A stretch of DNA of 23,766 nucleotides from Pseudomonadota bacterium (GTDB lineage: Bacteria; Pseudomonadota; Gammaproteobacteria; Pseudomonadales; Pseudomonadaceae). Location: assembly GCA_023388335.1 (NCBI GenBank), contig JAEWGL010000127.1, positions 1-23,766 on the forward strand, in the 5' to 3' direction. The translations under genes and the position numbers were made by a program. This document shows, in pieces, positions 1-6,539 of this stretch (its first letter is position 1; each line of letters begins with the position of its first letter). Under the pieces are notes generated by a model. The model worked only from the letters and a program-made list of their open reading frames with translations, did no database searches and was not told where the DNA came from.

Positions 1-489
1 CTTGTACAGCGCGCGCTTGCCAGGGTAGGTCTTGGTGTCGAAGAGGGCGGACCAGTCGACTGGCTTGTTGGTGCCAAGCTTGCCTTCGTTGTAGCCCAGC
101 ACGAAGGAGAAGAAGAAGGAACCGACGCCATGGTCGGAGACGAAGCGCGGATCGATGCGATCGCGCTTGATGGTGTTGAAGTCCAAGGGTTCGAGCAGGC
201 CCTCGGCGGCGGCACGCAGGGCGAAGTCGGCTTCGACGTCGACCACGTCCCACTGCACGTTGCCGCTCTCGACCATGGCCTTGAGCTTGCCGTAGTCGGT
301 GGGCCCGTCCTGCACGATCTTGATCTTGCTGCTGTTGCTGAACGGCTCGGCCCAGGCCTGCTTCTGGGCATCCTGGGTACTGCCGCCCCAGCTGACGAAG
401 TTAAGGCTCTCGGCGGCCAGCGCGGCCTGACAGGACAAGGTCAGCAGGCTGGCGGACAGCACTGCGCTTACACGTTTGCTCAACAGCAT
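1..489 (-). CDS. Polyamine-type ABC transporter substrate-binding protein (5' part only)
   Basis: This gene runs off the left edge; only the first 163 residues are present. The start at 489 is followed by a Sec signal peptide (basic MLLSKR, a hydrophobic stretch, then AALAAE), so the product is periplasmic. The mature part opens with LNFVSWGGSTQDAQ and continues with YNEGKLG and DTKTYPGKRALYK. This is the pattern of PotD/PotF-like binding proteins (SBP_bac_8 type), which bind polyamines and other cationic or carboxylated amines. An RBS-like GAGG lies just upstream. The matching permease and ATPase genes must lie beyond the window if they exist here. A copy of the cluster operator overlaps a promoter about 125 bp upstream, which ties this gene to the flavin-dependent catabolic cluster. 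I infer that it captures the pathway substrate or a related amine. The family call is firm; the ligand is not known. Confidence 0.85.
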   Translation of the reverse strand, partial: MLLSKRVSAVLSASLLTLSCQAALAAESLNFVSWGGSTQDAQKQAWAEPFSNSSKIKIVQDGPTDYGKLKAMVESGNVQWDVVDVEADFALRAAAEGLLEPLDFNTIKRDRIDPRFVSDHGVGSFFFSFVLGYNEGKLGTNKPVDWSALFDTKTYPGKRALYK

Positions 490-519
490 GATTACGCCCT
501 CGTTGCTTTTGTTATTCGA

Positions 520-538
520 GGCGGGTCTGTCACCCGCC
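520..538 (-). other. Stem-loop in the leader of the binding-protein gene
   Basis: A perfect 7-bp inverted repeat (GGCGGGT, 5-nt loop, ACCCGCC) lies 31 bp upstream of the binding-protein start, inside a predicted leader of about 120 nt. It has no following U-run, so it is not a classic intrinsic terminator. It could stabilise the mRNA or modulate translation. A TATAAT-like hexamer on the minus strand (575-580) might be a second promoter, but I see no good -35 for it. Confidence 0.45.
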
Positions 539-615
539 ATGTGTTCGGGGAGCAGCTTTTTGGTGGCCGGGGTGATTATAAGTCCTGGCCTGCAATTTTA
601 AGGTCTACGGGATAT

Positions 616-644
616 CATATTATGGTATTCCAAACTTTTCGCAA
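616..644 (-). promoter_or_regulatory. Promoter with cluster operator, site 1 (for the binding-protein gene)
   Basis: Read on the minus strand there is TTGCGA (644-639), a 16-bp spacer, then TAATAT (622-617). The -10 and spacer contain the motif GGAATACCATAATAT shared with four other promoters in the window. The 24 bp at 616-639 are identical, in inverse orientation, to 10101-10124 upstream of the NCS1 permease. An operator overlapping the -10 element suggests repression by a GntR-type protein. Confidence 0.65.
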
Positions 645-687
645 GAGGGCGCGGCGACCGGCCATCACTCCACGAAGCCCCTTTGTG

Positions 688-783
688 CCTGTAGAAGCTC
701 GTCCAGCCCGCCGGCTGCGCTGTGGTGCAGAGAACAAAGCCTGCAAGCGCGGCAGTCCAGGGGGCCGGGCGATCTCCTACAGG
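688..783. repeat. Intergenic inverted-repeat element (REP-like), copy 1
   Basis: The element is bounded by CCTGTAGAAG (688-697) and CTCCTACAGG (774-783), inverted with one mismatch. Inside, 704-736 closely matches 2295-2328 (one indel, a few substitutions). That block carries two small hairpins: CAGCC/GGCTG, and a second around CTGCGC/GTGCAG. Such degenerate palindromic intergenic repeats are common in P. putida-group genomes. Apart from this element, site 1 and the leader stem-loop, the 490-791 gap holds nothing I can identify. Confidence 0.6.
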
Positions 784-791
784 GGATGAGC

Positions 792-1913
792 TCAGTTCGT
801 CATTTCGGGCTCGAACGGGATGCTCTGCACCACTTCCAGGTCGTAACCAGTCAGGCCGGCGTACTTCAACGGTGGGCCGAGGTGGCGCAGCTTGCCCACG
901 CCCAGGTCCTGGAGGATCTGCGCGCCGGTGCCAACCTCCGAATAGACCTTCGACTGCCCTCGCTGATAAGGCCGTGCCGGCTGGGTCAGGTGCGGCACGC
1001 GTTCGAGCAGGGCCTGGGACGACTCGTGGTTGGCCAGCACGACCACCACGCCATTGCCTTCGGCGGCAACCCGCTGCAAGGCGGCCCACAGGGTCCAGTT
1101 CGCGGGGCCGGCGTATTCGGCGCCGACCAGGTCGCGCAGCGGATCTATCACATGCACGCGCACCAGGGTCGGATCGTCGCGGCGAATATCGCCCATGACC
1201 ATGGCCATGTGCACGCCACCTTCGATCCGGTCTTCATAGGTCACCAGGCGGAAGGTCCCATGCACCGTCGGCAGCTCGCGCTCGCCGATGCGCTTGACGG
1301 TCTGCTCGGTGCTCAGGCGGTAGTGGATCAGGTCGGCGATGGTGCCGATCTTGATTCCGTGGCGAGCGGCGAAGACTTCAAGATCCGGGCGACGGGCCAT
1401 GGTGCCATCGTCGTTGAGCACCTCGACAATTACCGACGCCGGGCTGAAGCCGGCCAGGCGCGCCAGGTCGCAACCGGCTTCGGTGTGGCCGGCGCGGGTC
1501 AGCACACCGCCTTCTCGGGCGCGCAGGGGGAAGATGTGGCCCGGTTGCACCAGGTCCTCGGCACGGGCATTCGACGCGACGGCGGCCGCCACGGTGCAGG
1601 CGCGGTCAGCGGCGGAAATGCCGGTGGTGACGCCACGGGCCGCTTCGATGGACACCGTGAAGGCCGTGCTGAAGGCGCTGCCATTGGCCGGGACCATCTG
1701 CTCCAGGCCCAGGCGCTGGCAGTGTTCGTCGGTCAGGGTCAGGCAGATCAGGCCACGCGCCTCGCAGGCCATGAAGCTGATGGCCTTGGCATCACAGCAC
1801 TCGGCGGCGATCAGCAGGTCGCCTTCGTTTTCACGGTCCTCGTCGTCCACCAGCAAGACCATCTTGCCTTGGCGGTAGTCCTCGAGGATTTCTTCGATGC
1901 TGTTGAAAGCCAT
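792..1913 (-). CDS. ribB: 3,4-dihydroxy-2-butanone 4-phosphate synthase with degenerate GTP cyclohydrolase II-like C-terminus (accessory RibB)
   Basis: This protein of 373 residues makes the four-carbon riboflavin precursor from ribulose 5-phosphate in the cytosol. The N-terminal half carries the DHBP synthase signature DDEDRENEGDL (residues 23-33), then FTVSIEAARGVTTGISAADRA, GHIFPLRAREGG and AGHTEAGCDLA, so it should be active. The C-terminal half follows the RibA fold (TLVRVHVIDPLRDLVG...) but lacks the zinc-binding cysteines and the catalytic RQEGR region of GTP cyclohydrolase II. It is therefore probably not a working RibA; this RibBX-like form is usual in pseudomonads. I chose the start MAFNSIEEI because an in-frame upstream start would give an atypical leader crossing the operator. 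A core rib gene is expected elsewhere in such a genome, so this copy probably raises flavin supply for the two-component monooxygenase encoded nearby. Cluster operator site 2 lies just upstream. Confidence 0.88.
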   Translation of the reverse strand: MAFNSIEEILEDYRQGKMVLLVDDEDRENEGDLLIAAECCDAKAISFMACEARGLICLTLTDEHCQRLGLEQMVPANGSAFSTAFTVSIEAARGVTTGISAADRACTVAAAVASNARAEDLVQPGHIFPLRAREGGVLTRAGHTEAGCDLARLAGFSPASVIVEVLNDDGTMARRPDLEVFAARHGIKIGTIADLIHYRLSTEQTVKRIGERELPTVHGTFRLVTYEDRIEGGVHMAMVMGDIRRDDPTLVRVHVIDPLRDLVGAEYAGPANWTLWAALQRVAAEGNGVVVVLANHESSQALLERVPHLTQPARPYQRGQSKVYSEVGTGAQILQDLGVGKLRHLGPPLKYAGLTGYDLEVVQSIPFEPEMTN

Positions 1914-1939
1914 GCTGCACGCTCGCTGTGAAGGTTTTG

Positions 1940-1955
1940 TGGTATACCATAATAC
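1940..1955. promoter_or_regulatory. Cluster operator, site 2 (between ribB and the DUF1330 gene)
   Basis: TGGTATACCA, a perfect 10-bp palindrome, is followed by TAATAC. It sits in the 69-bp gap between two divergent genes, so one site could control both. Unlike sites 1 and 3-5, I cannot place convincing -35 elements on either side. Confidence 0.65.
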
Positions 1956-1982
1956 ATAAAAACCCTTGCAGGAGAGTAGAGC

Positions 1983-2270
1983 ATGAAGGCTTACTGGATC
2001 GCCCATGTAGACGTCAGCAACCTTGAGCAGTACCAGCAGTACACCCAGCGCGCGCCAGCGGCATTCGCCGCTTTCGGCGGCAAGTTACTGGCCCGGGGTG
2101 GGCGCAGCGAGGCGATGGAAGGGCGGCACACGCCCCAGCGCAGCGTGGTGATCGAGTTCGAGTCGTATGAGCAGGCCGTGGCGTGTTATCAGTCGGAGCA
2201 GTACCAAGAGGCGTGCAAGTTTCGCCAGGGCGTGGCCATGGCGGAGGTGATCATCGTCGAAGGGGTGTAA
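1983..2270 (+). CDS. DUF1330 family protein
   Basis: A 95-residue cytosolic protein that begins MKAYWIAHVDVSNLEQYQQY and contains the SVVIEFESYEQAVACYQSEQYQEA stretch typical of DUF1330, a dimeric alpha/beta-barrel (ferredoxin-like) family with no settled function. A good RBS (AGGAG at 1970-1974) lies 8 nt before the start. It is the only short gene on the plus strand in the left part of the cluster and shares operator site 2 with ribB. Members of related dimeric-barrel families act as small monooxygenases, isomerases or decarboxylases. An auxiliary role with an unstable ring-cleavage product is possible, but this is inference from context. Confidence 0.8.
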   Translation: MKAYWIAHVDVSNLEQYQQYTQRAPAAFAAFGGKLLARGGRSEAMEGRHTPQRSVVIEFESYEQAVACYQSEQYQEACKFRQGVAMAEVIIVEGV

Positions 2271-2294
2271 CCGCCGTATCCGTGAGAGTCCACT

Positions 2295-2328
2295 CAGCCC
2301 GCTGGGCTGCGCTGTCGCGCAGAGAACA
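2295..2328. repeat. Intergenic palindromic repeat, copy 2
   Basis: This 34-bp block contains two adjacent perfect hairpins: CAGCCC-GCT-GGGCTG, then CTGCGC-TGTC-GCGCAG. It matches 704-736 over its whole length with one indel. It lies just downstream of the DUF1330 stop, so it could act as a transcription or mRNA 3'-end structure for that gene. Confidence 0.6.
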
Positions 2329-2432
2329 TATCTCTGGATGCACCTCAACCCTGTGGGAGCGGCGGTTCGGCGTCCCGACAAGATCCGTTCTCATAGAACA
2401 AACGCTAACTCATTGATTTAGCTGAACCTTGT

Positions 2433-2575
2433 AGGAGCGGCCTTGTGCCGCGATCGACCGCGCAGCGGTCGCAACCCCTGCAACCGCGCTGCATCAGACA
2501 GATCGAAATGGCGGGCTTTACGGCCGCTTCGCAGCCGATCGCGCGGTCCGGCGTCCCGGCACAAGGCGCGCTCCC
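2433..2575. repeat. Inverted REP-like pair in the convergent DUF1330/Nudix gap
   Basis: AGGAGCGGCCTTGTGCCG (2433-2450) and its near reverse complement (2557-2575) bracket about 106 bp. Within them is a perfect 7-bp hairpin, CGACCGC-GCA-GCGGTCG (2455-2471). The left arm resembles P. putida-type REP sequence (TGTAGGAGCGG...). The 320-bp stretch 2271-2590 between two convergent genes holds only this pair and the palindromic repeat before it; I see no gene in it. Confidence 0.6.
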
Positions 2576-2590
2576 CCAGGCTGGCGGTGA

Positions 2591-3154
2591 CTAGCGGATG
2601 AAATGCACCTTGCCGGTATCGTCATTGCCCATGTAGATGCCATAGACCCCGGCCAGGCGCTCGTCGATGTAGCGCTCCAGTATCTGGCGGATGGCGGGAT
2701 AGTAGATCTCGTCCCACGGGATTTCGTCGGGCGCGAAGAAGCGATAATCAAGGGTTTCCGGGCCGTACAGCCCGGTCTCTTCGATAACGCTGGCGCGAAA
2801 TACGATGTACACCTCGCTGATCTTCGGCACGCTGAAGATCGAGTAGGGCGAGACGATGTCGGCGCGCACCCCGGTCTCTTCCCATACTTCGCGCAAGGCC
2901 GCCTCTTCGGTGGTCTCGCCGCTTTCCATGAAGCCGGCCGGCAAGGTCCAGGTTCCGGGACGCGGGGGGATGGCGCGCTGGCACAGCAGGTACTTGCCGT
3001 CGCGCTCGATGATGCAGCCAGCGATGATCTTCGGGTTGATGTAATGAACGTAGCCGCAACCGGGACAGAACAGACGTTCGTGGGTATCCCCGGCAGGTGT
3101 GCCCCGGGCGAGCTCGGCAGTGCAGTGCGGGCAGTAGCGCGGGGCGATGGGCAT
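2591..3154 (-). CDS. Nudix hydrolase with N-terminal zinc ribbon
   Basis: This 187-residue protein starts with a zinc ribbon (C8, C11, C30, C33) and then a Nudix domain. The Nudix box spans residues 74-96 and matches the consensus exactly: G74, E80, and R88-E-V-W-E-E-T-G95. Enzymes of this build hydrolyse nucleoside diphosphates linked to another moiety, such as NADH, FAD or ADP-ribose. The zinc ribbon resembles that of NudC-like and YjaD-like proteins, but this protein is shorter than NudC. It begins 2 nt after the stop of the GntR gene, so the two are cotranscribed and probably translationally coupled. Turnover of flavin or nicotinamide nucleotides, or control by a nucleotide signal, would fit a flavin-heavy pathway but is not shown by the sequence. 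Confidence 0.85.
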   Translation of the reverse strand: MPIAPRYCPHCTAELARGTPAGDTHERLFCPGCGYVHYINPKIIAGCIIERDGKYLLCQRAIPPRPGTWTLPAGFMESGETTEEAALREVWEETGVRADIVSPYSIFSVPKISEVYIVFRASVIEETGLYGPETLDYRFFAPDEIPWDEIYYPAIRQILERYIDERLAGVYGIYMGNDDTGKVHFIR

Positions 3155-3156
3155 GA

Positions 3157-3909
3157 TCAGCGACCTATGCGGGGCTCTTTGAGAGCAATGGGCGCGACGA
3201 TGTCGCGGACCTTGCTGTTGTCATCCTGTTTCTGGCGCAGGTAGTCCAAGGCCACCTTGGCGGCGGCGCGGACGTGGTCGACCGAGGCTTGGTGGGCTTT
3301 GAGCGGGTCGCCCCCCTTGATCGCCTCGACGATCTTCTCCATTTCGCGGTTGCTGGCGCCACGGCGGTTTTCCTGGGACACGGAGGTCGCCCGCAGGTAG
3401 CTGATGCGCGCCTGCAGCTGGCGCAGCTGGGTGGCGGCCACATGGTTGCCAGAGCCTTCGAGGAGCACGTCGTAGAAGCCTTGCACCGAATCGAGCACCT
3501 GCTGCAACTCGCCTTCTTCAAGGGCCTCGCGGTTCTCCTCGAGCGCGCGCTCCAGGGCGCGGATGTCCTTGGCCTTGGCGTTGAGGGTGAACAGCTGGAC
3601 GATCAGACCTTCGAGCACACAGCGCAGCTCATAGATGTCGCGCGCATCTTCCAGGGTGATGATCGCCACCCGTGGGCCCTTGGCGTCGGCGAACTCCACC
3701 AGGCCTTCGGATTCCAGGTGGCGCAGGGCTTCGCGGACCGAGGTACGGCTCACCCCGAGGCGGTCGCAGAGGTCGCGTTCGACCAGGCGATCACCGGGCA
3801 GCAGGTGAAAATTCATGATCGCGCCGCGCAGCTTGTCGAGCACGATTTCACGCAGGGTTACAGGGTTGCGGTTGACCTTGAAGCTGTCGTCGAGTGGCTG
3901 GCGTTTCAT
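3157..3909 (-). CDS. GntR family (FadR/FCD type) transcriptional regulator, candidate controller of the cluster
   Basis: A 250-residue repressor-type protein. Residues about 17-75 form the GntR winged helix-turn-helix (LREIVLDKLRGAIM, then ERDLCDRLGVSRTSVREALRHLESEGLVEF). Residues about 85-225 form an all-helical FCD ligand-binding domain (ARDIYELRCVLEGL, SGNH154-156 region, SVDHVRAA). FCD regulators typically bind small carboxylic acids, often with a metal. The family binds short palindromes of the TGGT/ACCA kind, which is exactly the core of the five operator copies in this window (TGGTATACCA). It is therefore the natural candidate for the regulon's repressor, with induction by the substrate or a pathway acid. 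No copy of the motif lies directly upstream of this gene (3910-3999). It may depend on read-through from the upstream catabolic genes. Confidence 0.9.
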   Translation of the reverse strand: MKRQPLDDSFKVNRNPVTLREIVLDKLRGAIMNFHLLPGDRLVERDLCDRLGVSRTSVREALRHLESEGLVEFADAKGPRVAIITLEDARDIYELRCVLEGLIVQLFTLNAKAKDIRALERALEENREALEEGELQQVLDSVQGFYDVLLEGSGNHVAATQLRQLQARISYLRATSVSQENRRGASNREMEKIVEAIKGGDPLKAHQASVDHVRAAAKVALDYLRQKQDDNSKVRDIVAPIALKEPRIGR

Positions 3910-3999
3910 CGTGTGCGCTCTGAATGAGGCTGTTGCGCCATACCCGCAAGAGCACCGCGAACCTGAGGTGCTCCATGCAAGGGTTCGAACAGCCCGGTG

Positions 4000-4389
4000 T
4001 TAACGGGTTGACTCCGCATCGGCTTCGGCGAACGCCTCGCGGGCCAGGCGGAAACTGTCCACCGCCGCGGGCACGCCGCAATAGATGCCGACCTGGAGCA
4101 GGATTTCGCGAATCTGTTCACGGCTCAGGCCATTACGCAAGGCGCCACGGATGTGCAACTTGAGTTCGTGGGGCCGGTTGAGCGCGGAAATCATGGCCAA
4201 GTTTATCATGCTGCGCTCTTTGAGCGATAAGCCGTCGCGGCCCCAGACGTGGCCCCAGCAGTACTCGGTCACCAGCTCCTGCAACGGCTTGGTGAACTCG
4301 TCGGCGTTCTCGATGGATTTGTTGACGTAGGCCTCGCCCAGCACCTGGGTGCGGATTGCCAGGCCTTTGTCGTATTTCTCGTTGCTCAT
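4000..4389 (-). CDS. Carboxymuconolactone decarboxylase family protein (PcaC-like)
   Basis: At 129 residues it is the size of single-domain PcaC-like proteins. It contains the typical block WGHVWGRDGLSLKERSMINLA (about 45-65), followed by LKLHIRGALRNGLSREQIREILLQ (about 77-99), with H79 and cysteines at 44 and 104. It lacks a CxxC motif, so it is closer to decarboxylase-like than to AhpD-like members. The start MSNEKYDKG was chosen because GGAG lies upstream; the longer frame would add an atypical N-terminus. It follows the flavin reductase gene on the same strand across a 169-bp gap containing a repeat. I infer a decarboxylation, lactone-opening or isomerisation step on a pathway intermediate. 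Beta-ketoadipate genes are absent nearby, so it is probably not true PcaC. Confidence 0.85.
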   Translation of the reverse strand: MSNEKYDKGLAIRTQVLGEAYVNKSIENADEFTKPLQELVTEYCWGHVWGRDGLSLKERSMINLAMISALNRPHELKLHIRGALRNGLSREQIREILLQVGIYCGVPAAVDSFRLAREAFAEADAESTR

Positions 4390-4460
4390 GTGCGCTACTC
4401 CGGAAAGAAACAGGGGGCCGCCCCCACGATAAACGCTAGCCCAGGAACTGATTTGCAGCG

Positions 4461-4557
4461 CCTTCGCGGACAAACCCGCGCCTGCAGGGGGGGCGCGGGA
4501 CCTGTGGGGGCGGCGGTTCGGCGCCCTAACTTGCCCGCGAAAGGTCCGCGCAGGAAC
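4461..4557. repeat. REP-like inverted pair between the flavin reductase and CMD genes
   Basis: CCTTCGCGGACAAACCCGCG (from 4461) and, in inverse orientation, a related sequence at 4531-4557 (containing CCGCGAAAGGTCCGCG) resemble paired P. putida REP elements. It starts directly after the stop of the upstream reductase gene. It may limit read-through or protect the upstream mRNA, and could separate expression of the CMD-GntR-Nudix genes from the catabolic genes. Confidence 0.55.
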
Positions 4558-4558
4558 A

Positions 4559-5044
4559 TTAACCCAGCGGCGGCAGGGCGCCCAGCTTGCCCTTGTGGTA
4601 GACCATGGGCGTCACCGGCTGCTCTGGCAGCACCAGGTTCTTCACGGCGCCGACGATGATCGCGTGGTCGCCGCCATCGTACTCGCGCCACAGCTCGCAT
4701 TCGATGATCGCGGTGGCCCTGGGCAGCAGCGGGTTGCCCAGCTCGCTCAGGTGCCACTCGATGCCTTTGGCCTTGTCCTTGCCCTTGCCGGCGAACGCGT
4801 AGGCCTCGGCGGTCTGTTCGGCGCCCAGCAGGTGGATGGCGAACTGCTTGCTGTCGCGCAGGATCGGGTAGGTGTCCGAGGCGTAGTTGGGACAGAACAG
4901 CACCAGCGCCGGATCGATCGACAACGCGCTGAACGCGCTGGCGGTGAGGCCGACGATGCCGCCGTCGGCGTCGAGCGTGGTGACCACGGTGACGCCGGAC
5001 GGGAAGGAGCCCATCACGTCTTTGTAGATGCCGGGTTCGATCAT
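4559..5044 (-). CDS. NAD(P)H:flavin oxidoreductase, copy 1
   Basis: A 161-residue protein of the non-flavoprotein flavin reductase family (RutF/HpaC/TgnA-like). It shows GSFPSGVTVVTTL, the flavin-contacting GLTASAFSALSIDPALVLFCP and the closing GGDHAIIVGAV. These enzymes reduce free FMN or FAD with NAD(P)H and hand it to a partner monooxygenase. By direct ungapped comparison it is about 70% identical to the second reductase at 9394-9879. It starts 13 nt after the aldehyde dehydrogenase stop, so it belongs to the DUF1185-hydrolase-dehydrogenase transcription unit. AAGAGGTG upstream is a plausible RBS. Why the cluster keeps two reductases is unclear; a second oxygenase outside the window or simply more reduced flavin are possibilities. 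Confidence 0.9.
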   Translation of the reverse strand: MIEPGIYKDVMGSFPSGVTVVTTLDADGGIVGLTASAFSALSIDPALVLFCPNYASDTYPILRDSKQFAIHLLGAEQTAEAYAFAGKGKDKAKGIEWHLSELGNPLLPRATAIIECELWREYDGGDHAIIVGAVKNLVLPEQPVTPMVYHKGKLGALPPLG

Positions 5045-5057
5045 GTCAGTGCACCTC

Positions 5058-6539
5058 TTAACGCATCACGAAGGGATCGGGCATGGGCGCGGTGGACAGG
5101 TTGATCCACACGGTCTTCAGCTCGGTATAGGCCAGCACCGAATCGATGCCGCTTTCACGGCCGTAGCCGCTGTTCTTGAAGCCGCCGATCGGCGCCATGG
5201 CCGATACGGCGCGGTAGGTGTTGACCCAGATGATCCCGGAGCGCACGTCACGGGCCAGGCGATGGGCACGGCCCAGGTCGCGGGTCCAGATGCCGGCGGC
5301 AAGGCCGAACTGCGAGTCGTTGGCGATGGCCAGGGCTTCTTGCTCGGTCTTGAAGCGGATTACCGCGGCGACCGGGCCAAAGACCTCTTCCTGCATGATG
5401 GTCATCGAGTTGCTGTCGCACTCGAACAGGGTCGGCTCGTAGTACCAGCCTTCACCTTCCACCTGCGCCCGCTGGCCGCCCATGTGCAGCGTGGCGCCTT
5501 CGGCCTTGGCCGCCGCGACCAGGCCTTCGACCACGGCCAGTTGCTGGGCGGTGGCCATCGGGCCCATCTCGCTCTGCTCATCCTGAGGGCTGCCGATGCG
5601 AATGCGCTTGGCGCGCTCGATCAGCCGGGCGACGAACTCGTCGAAGATCTCGTCCTGCACCAGCAAGCGCGAGCCGGCCACGCAGCTCTGGCCGGAGGCC
5701 GTGTAGATGCCGGCCACCGCGCCGTTGATGGCGCTGTCCAGGTCGGCATCGGCGAAGATGATGTTTGGCGACTTGCCGCCCAATTCCAGCGACAGCTTGG
5801 CGAAGTTTTCGGCGCTGCTGCGCACCACGTGACGCGCGGTGGCGGCGCCGCCGGTGAAGGCGATCTTGCGCACCAGCGGGTGGCGGGTCAGGGCCGCGCC
5901 GGTGGTCGGGCCGTAGCCGGTGACGACATTGACCACGCCGGCTGGGAAGCCGGCCTCGAGAGCCAGGCGGGCCAGCTCGAGGATGGTCGCCGAGGCGTGC
6001 TCGGACGGCTTGAGCACGATAGTGTTACCTGCCGCCAAGGCCGGGGCCAGCTTGATCGCGGTGAGGTACAGCGGGCTGTTCCACGGGATGATCCCAGCCA
6101 CCACACCCATGGGCTCGTGCACGGTGTAGGCGAACAGGTCCGGCTTGTCCAGCGGCAGGGTGCCGCCTTCGAGCTTGTCGGCCAGGCCCGCGGTGTAGTG
6201 GAAGAACTCCGGCAGGTAGCCGACCTGGCCACGGGTCTCGCGGATCAGCTTGCCGTTGTCACGGCTTTCGAGCTGGGCAAGATGTTCCTTGTTGTCGGCG
6301 ATCAAATCACCCAAGCGGCGTAGCAGCTTGCCCCGAACAGTGGCGGTCAGGCCGCGCCAGACGGGGTTGTCGAAAGCACGCTGGGCGGCTTGCACGGCCA
6401 GTTCCACGTCGGCTTCGGCGGCATCGGGCAATTGCGCCCAGGCCTGGGCGGTGGCCGGATCGAGGCTGTCGAAGGTCTGGCCGCTTTGCGCATCGCACCA
6501 TTGGCCATCGATGCACATCTGGAAACGAACGAGGGTCAT
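5058..6539 (-). CDS. NAD(P)-dependent aldehyde dehydrogenase
   Basis: A 493-residue cytosolic enzyme of the ALDH superfamily, oxidising an aldehyde to the acid. The catalytic set is complete: N154 (PWNSPL), K177 (LKPSEH), E252 (LELGGKSP) and nucleophile C286 (GQSCVAGS), with EEVFGPV near the C-terminus. The start at 6539 overlaps the stop of the hydrolase gene by ATGA, so the two are translationally coupled. The longer in-frame start would lie inside the hydrolase gene. In the two-component ring-cleavage pathways this cluster resembles, a dehydrogenase of this family oxidises the semialdehyde left after ring opening (TgnC in the trigonelline pathway). The same step here is inference. Confidence 0.93.
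   Translation of the reverse strand: MTLVRFQMCIDGQWCDAQSGQTFDSLDPATAQAWAQLPDAAEADVELAVQAAQRAFDNPVWRGLTATVRGKLLRRLGDLIADNKEHLAQLESRDNGKLIRETRGQVGYLPEFFHYTAGLADKLEGGTLPLDKPDLFAYTVHEPMGVVAGIIPWNSPLYLTAIKLAPALAAGNTIVLKPSEHASATILELARLALEAGFPAGVVNVVTGYGPTTGAALTRHPLVRKIAFTGGAATARHVVRSSAENFAKLSLELGGKSPNIIFADADLDSAINGAVAGIYTASGQSCVAGSRLLVQDEIFDEFVARLIERAKRIRIGSPQDEQSEMGPMATAQQLAVVEGLVAAAKAEGATLHMGGQRAQVEGEGWYYEPTLFECDSNSMTIMQEEVFGPVAAVIRFKTEQEALAIANDSQFGLAAGIWTRDLGRAHRLARDVRSGIIWVNTYRAVSAMAPIGGFKNSGYGRESGIDSVLAYTELKTVWINLSTAPMPDPFVMR

Noticed and set aside
786..1931. Long open frame on the plus strand opposite ribB (about 380 codons)
   Set aside because: High-GC codon bias on the opposite strand keeps it open; the minus-strand frame carries clear RibB motifs, and the plus frame gives a low-complexity His/Gln/Gly-rich product without a recognisable domain.
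4000..4389. Calling the CMD protein PcaC of the beta-ketoadipate pathway
   Set aside because: No other pca or cat genes lie nearby and the context is flavin-dependent catabolism; only family membership is supported.
5028..6323. Long plus-strand open frame opposite the aldehyde dehydrogenase
   Set aside because: Antisense shadow of a gene with complete ALDH catalytic residues; no RBS or domain of its own.
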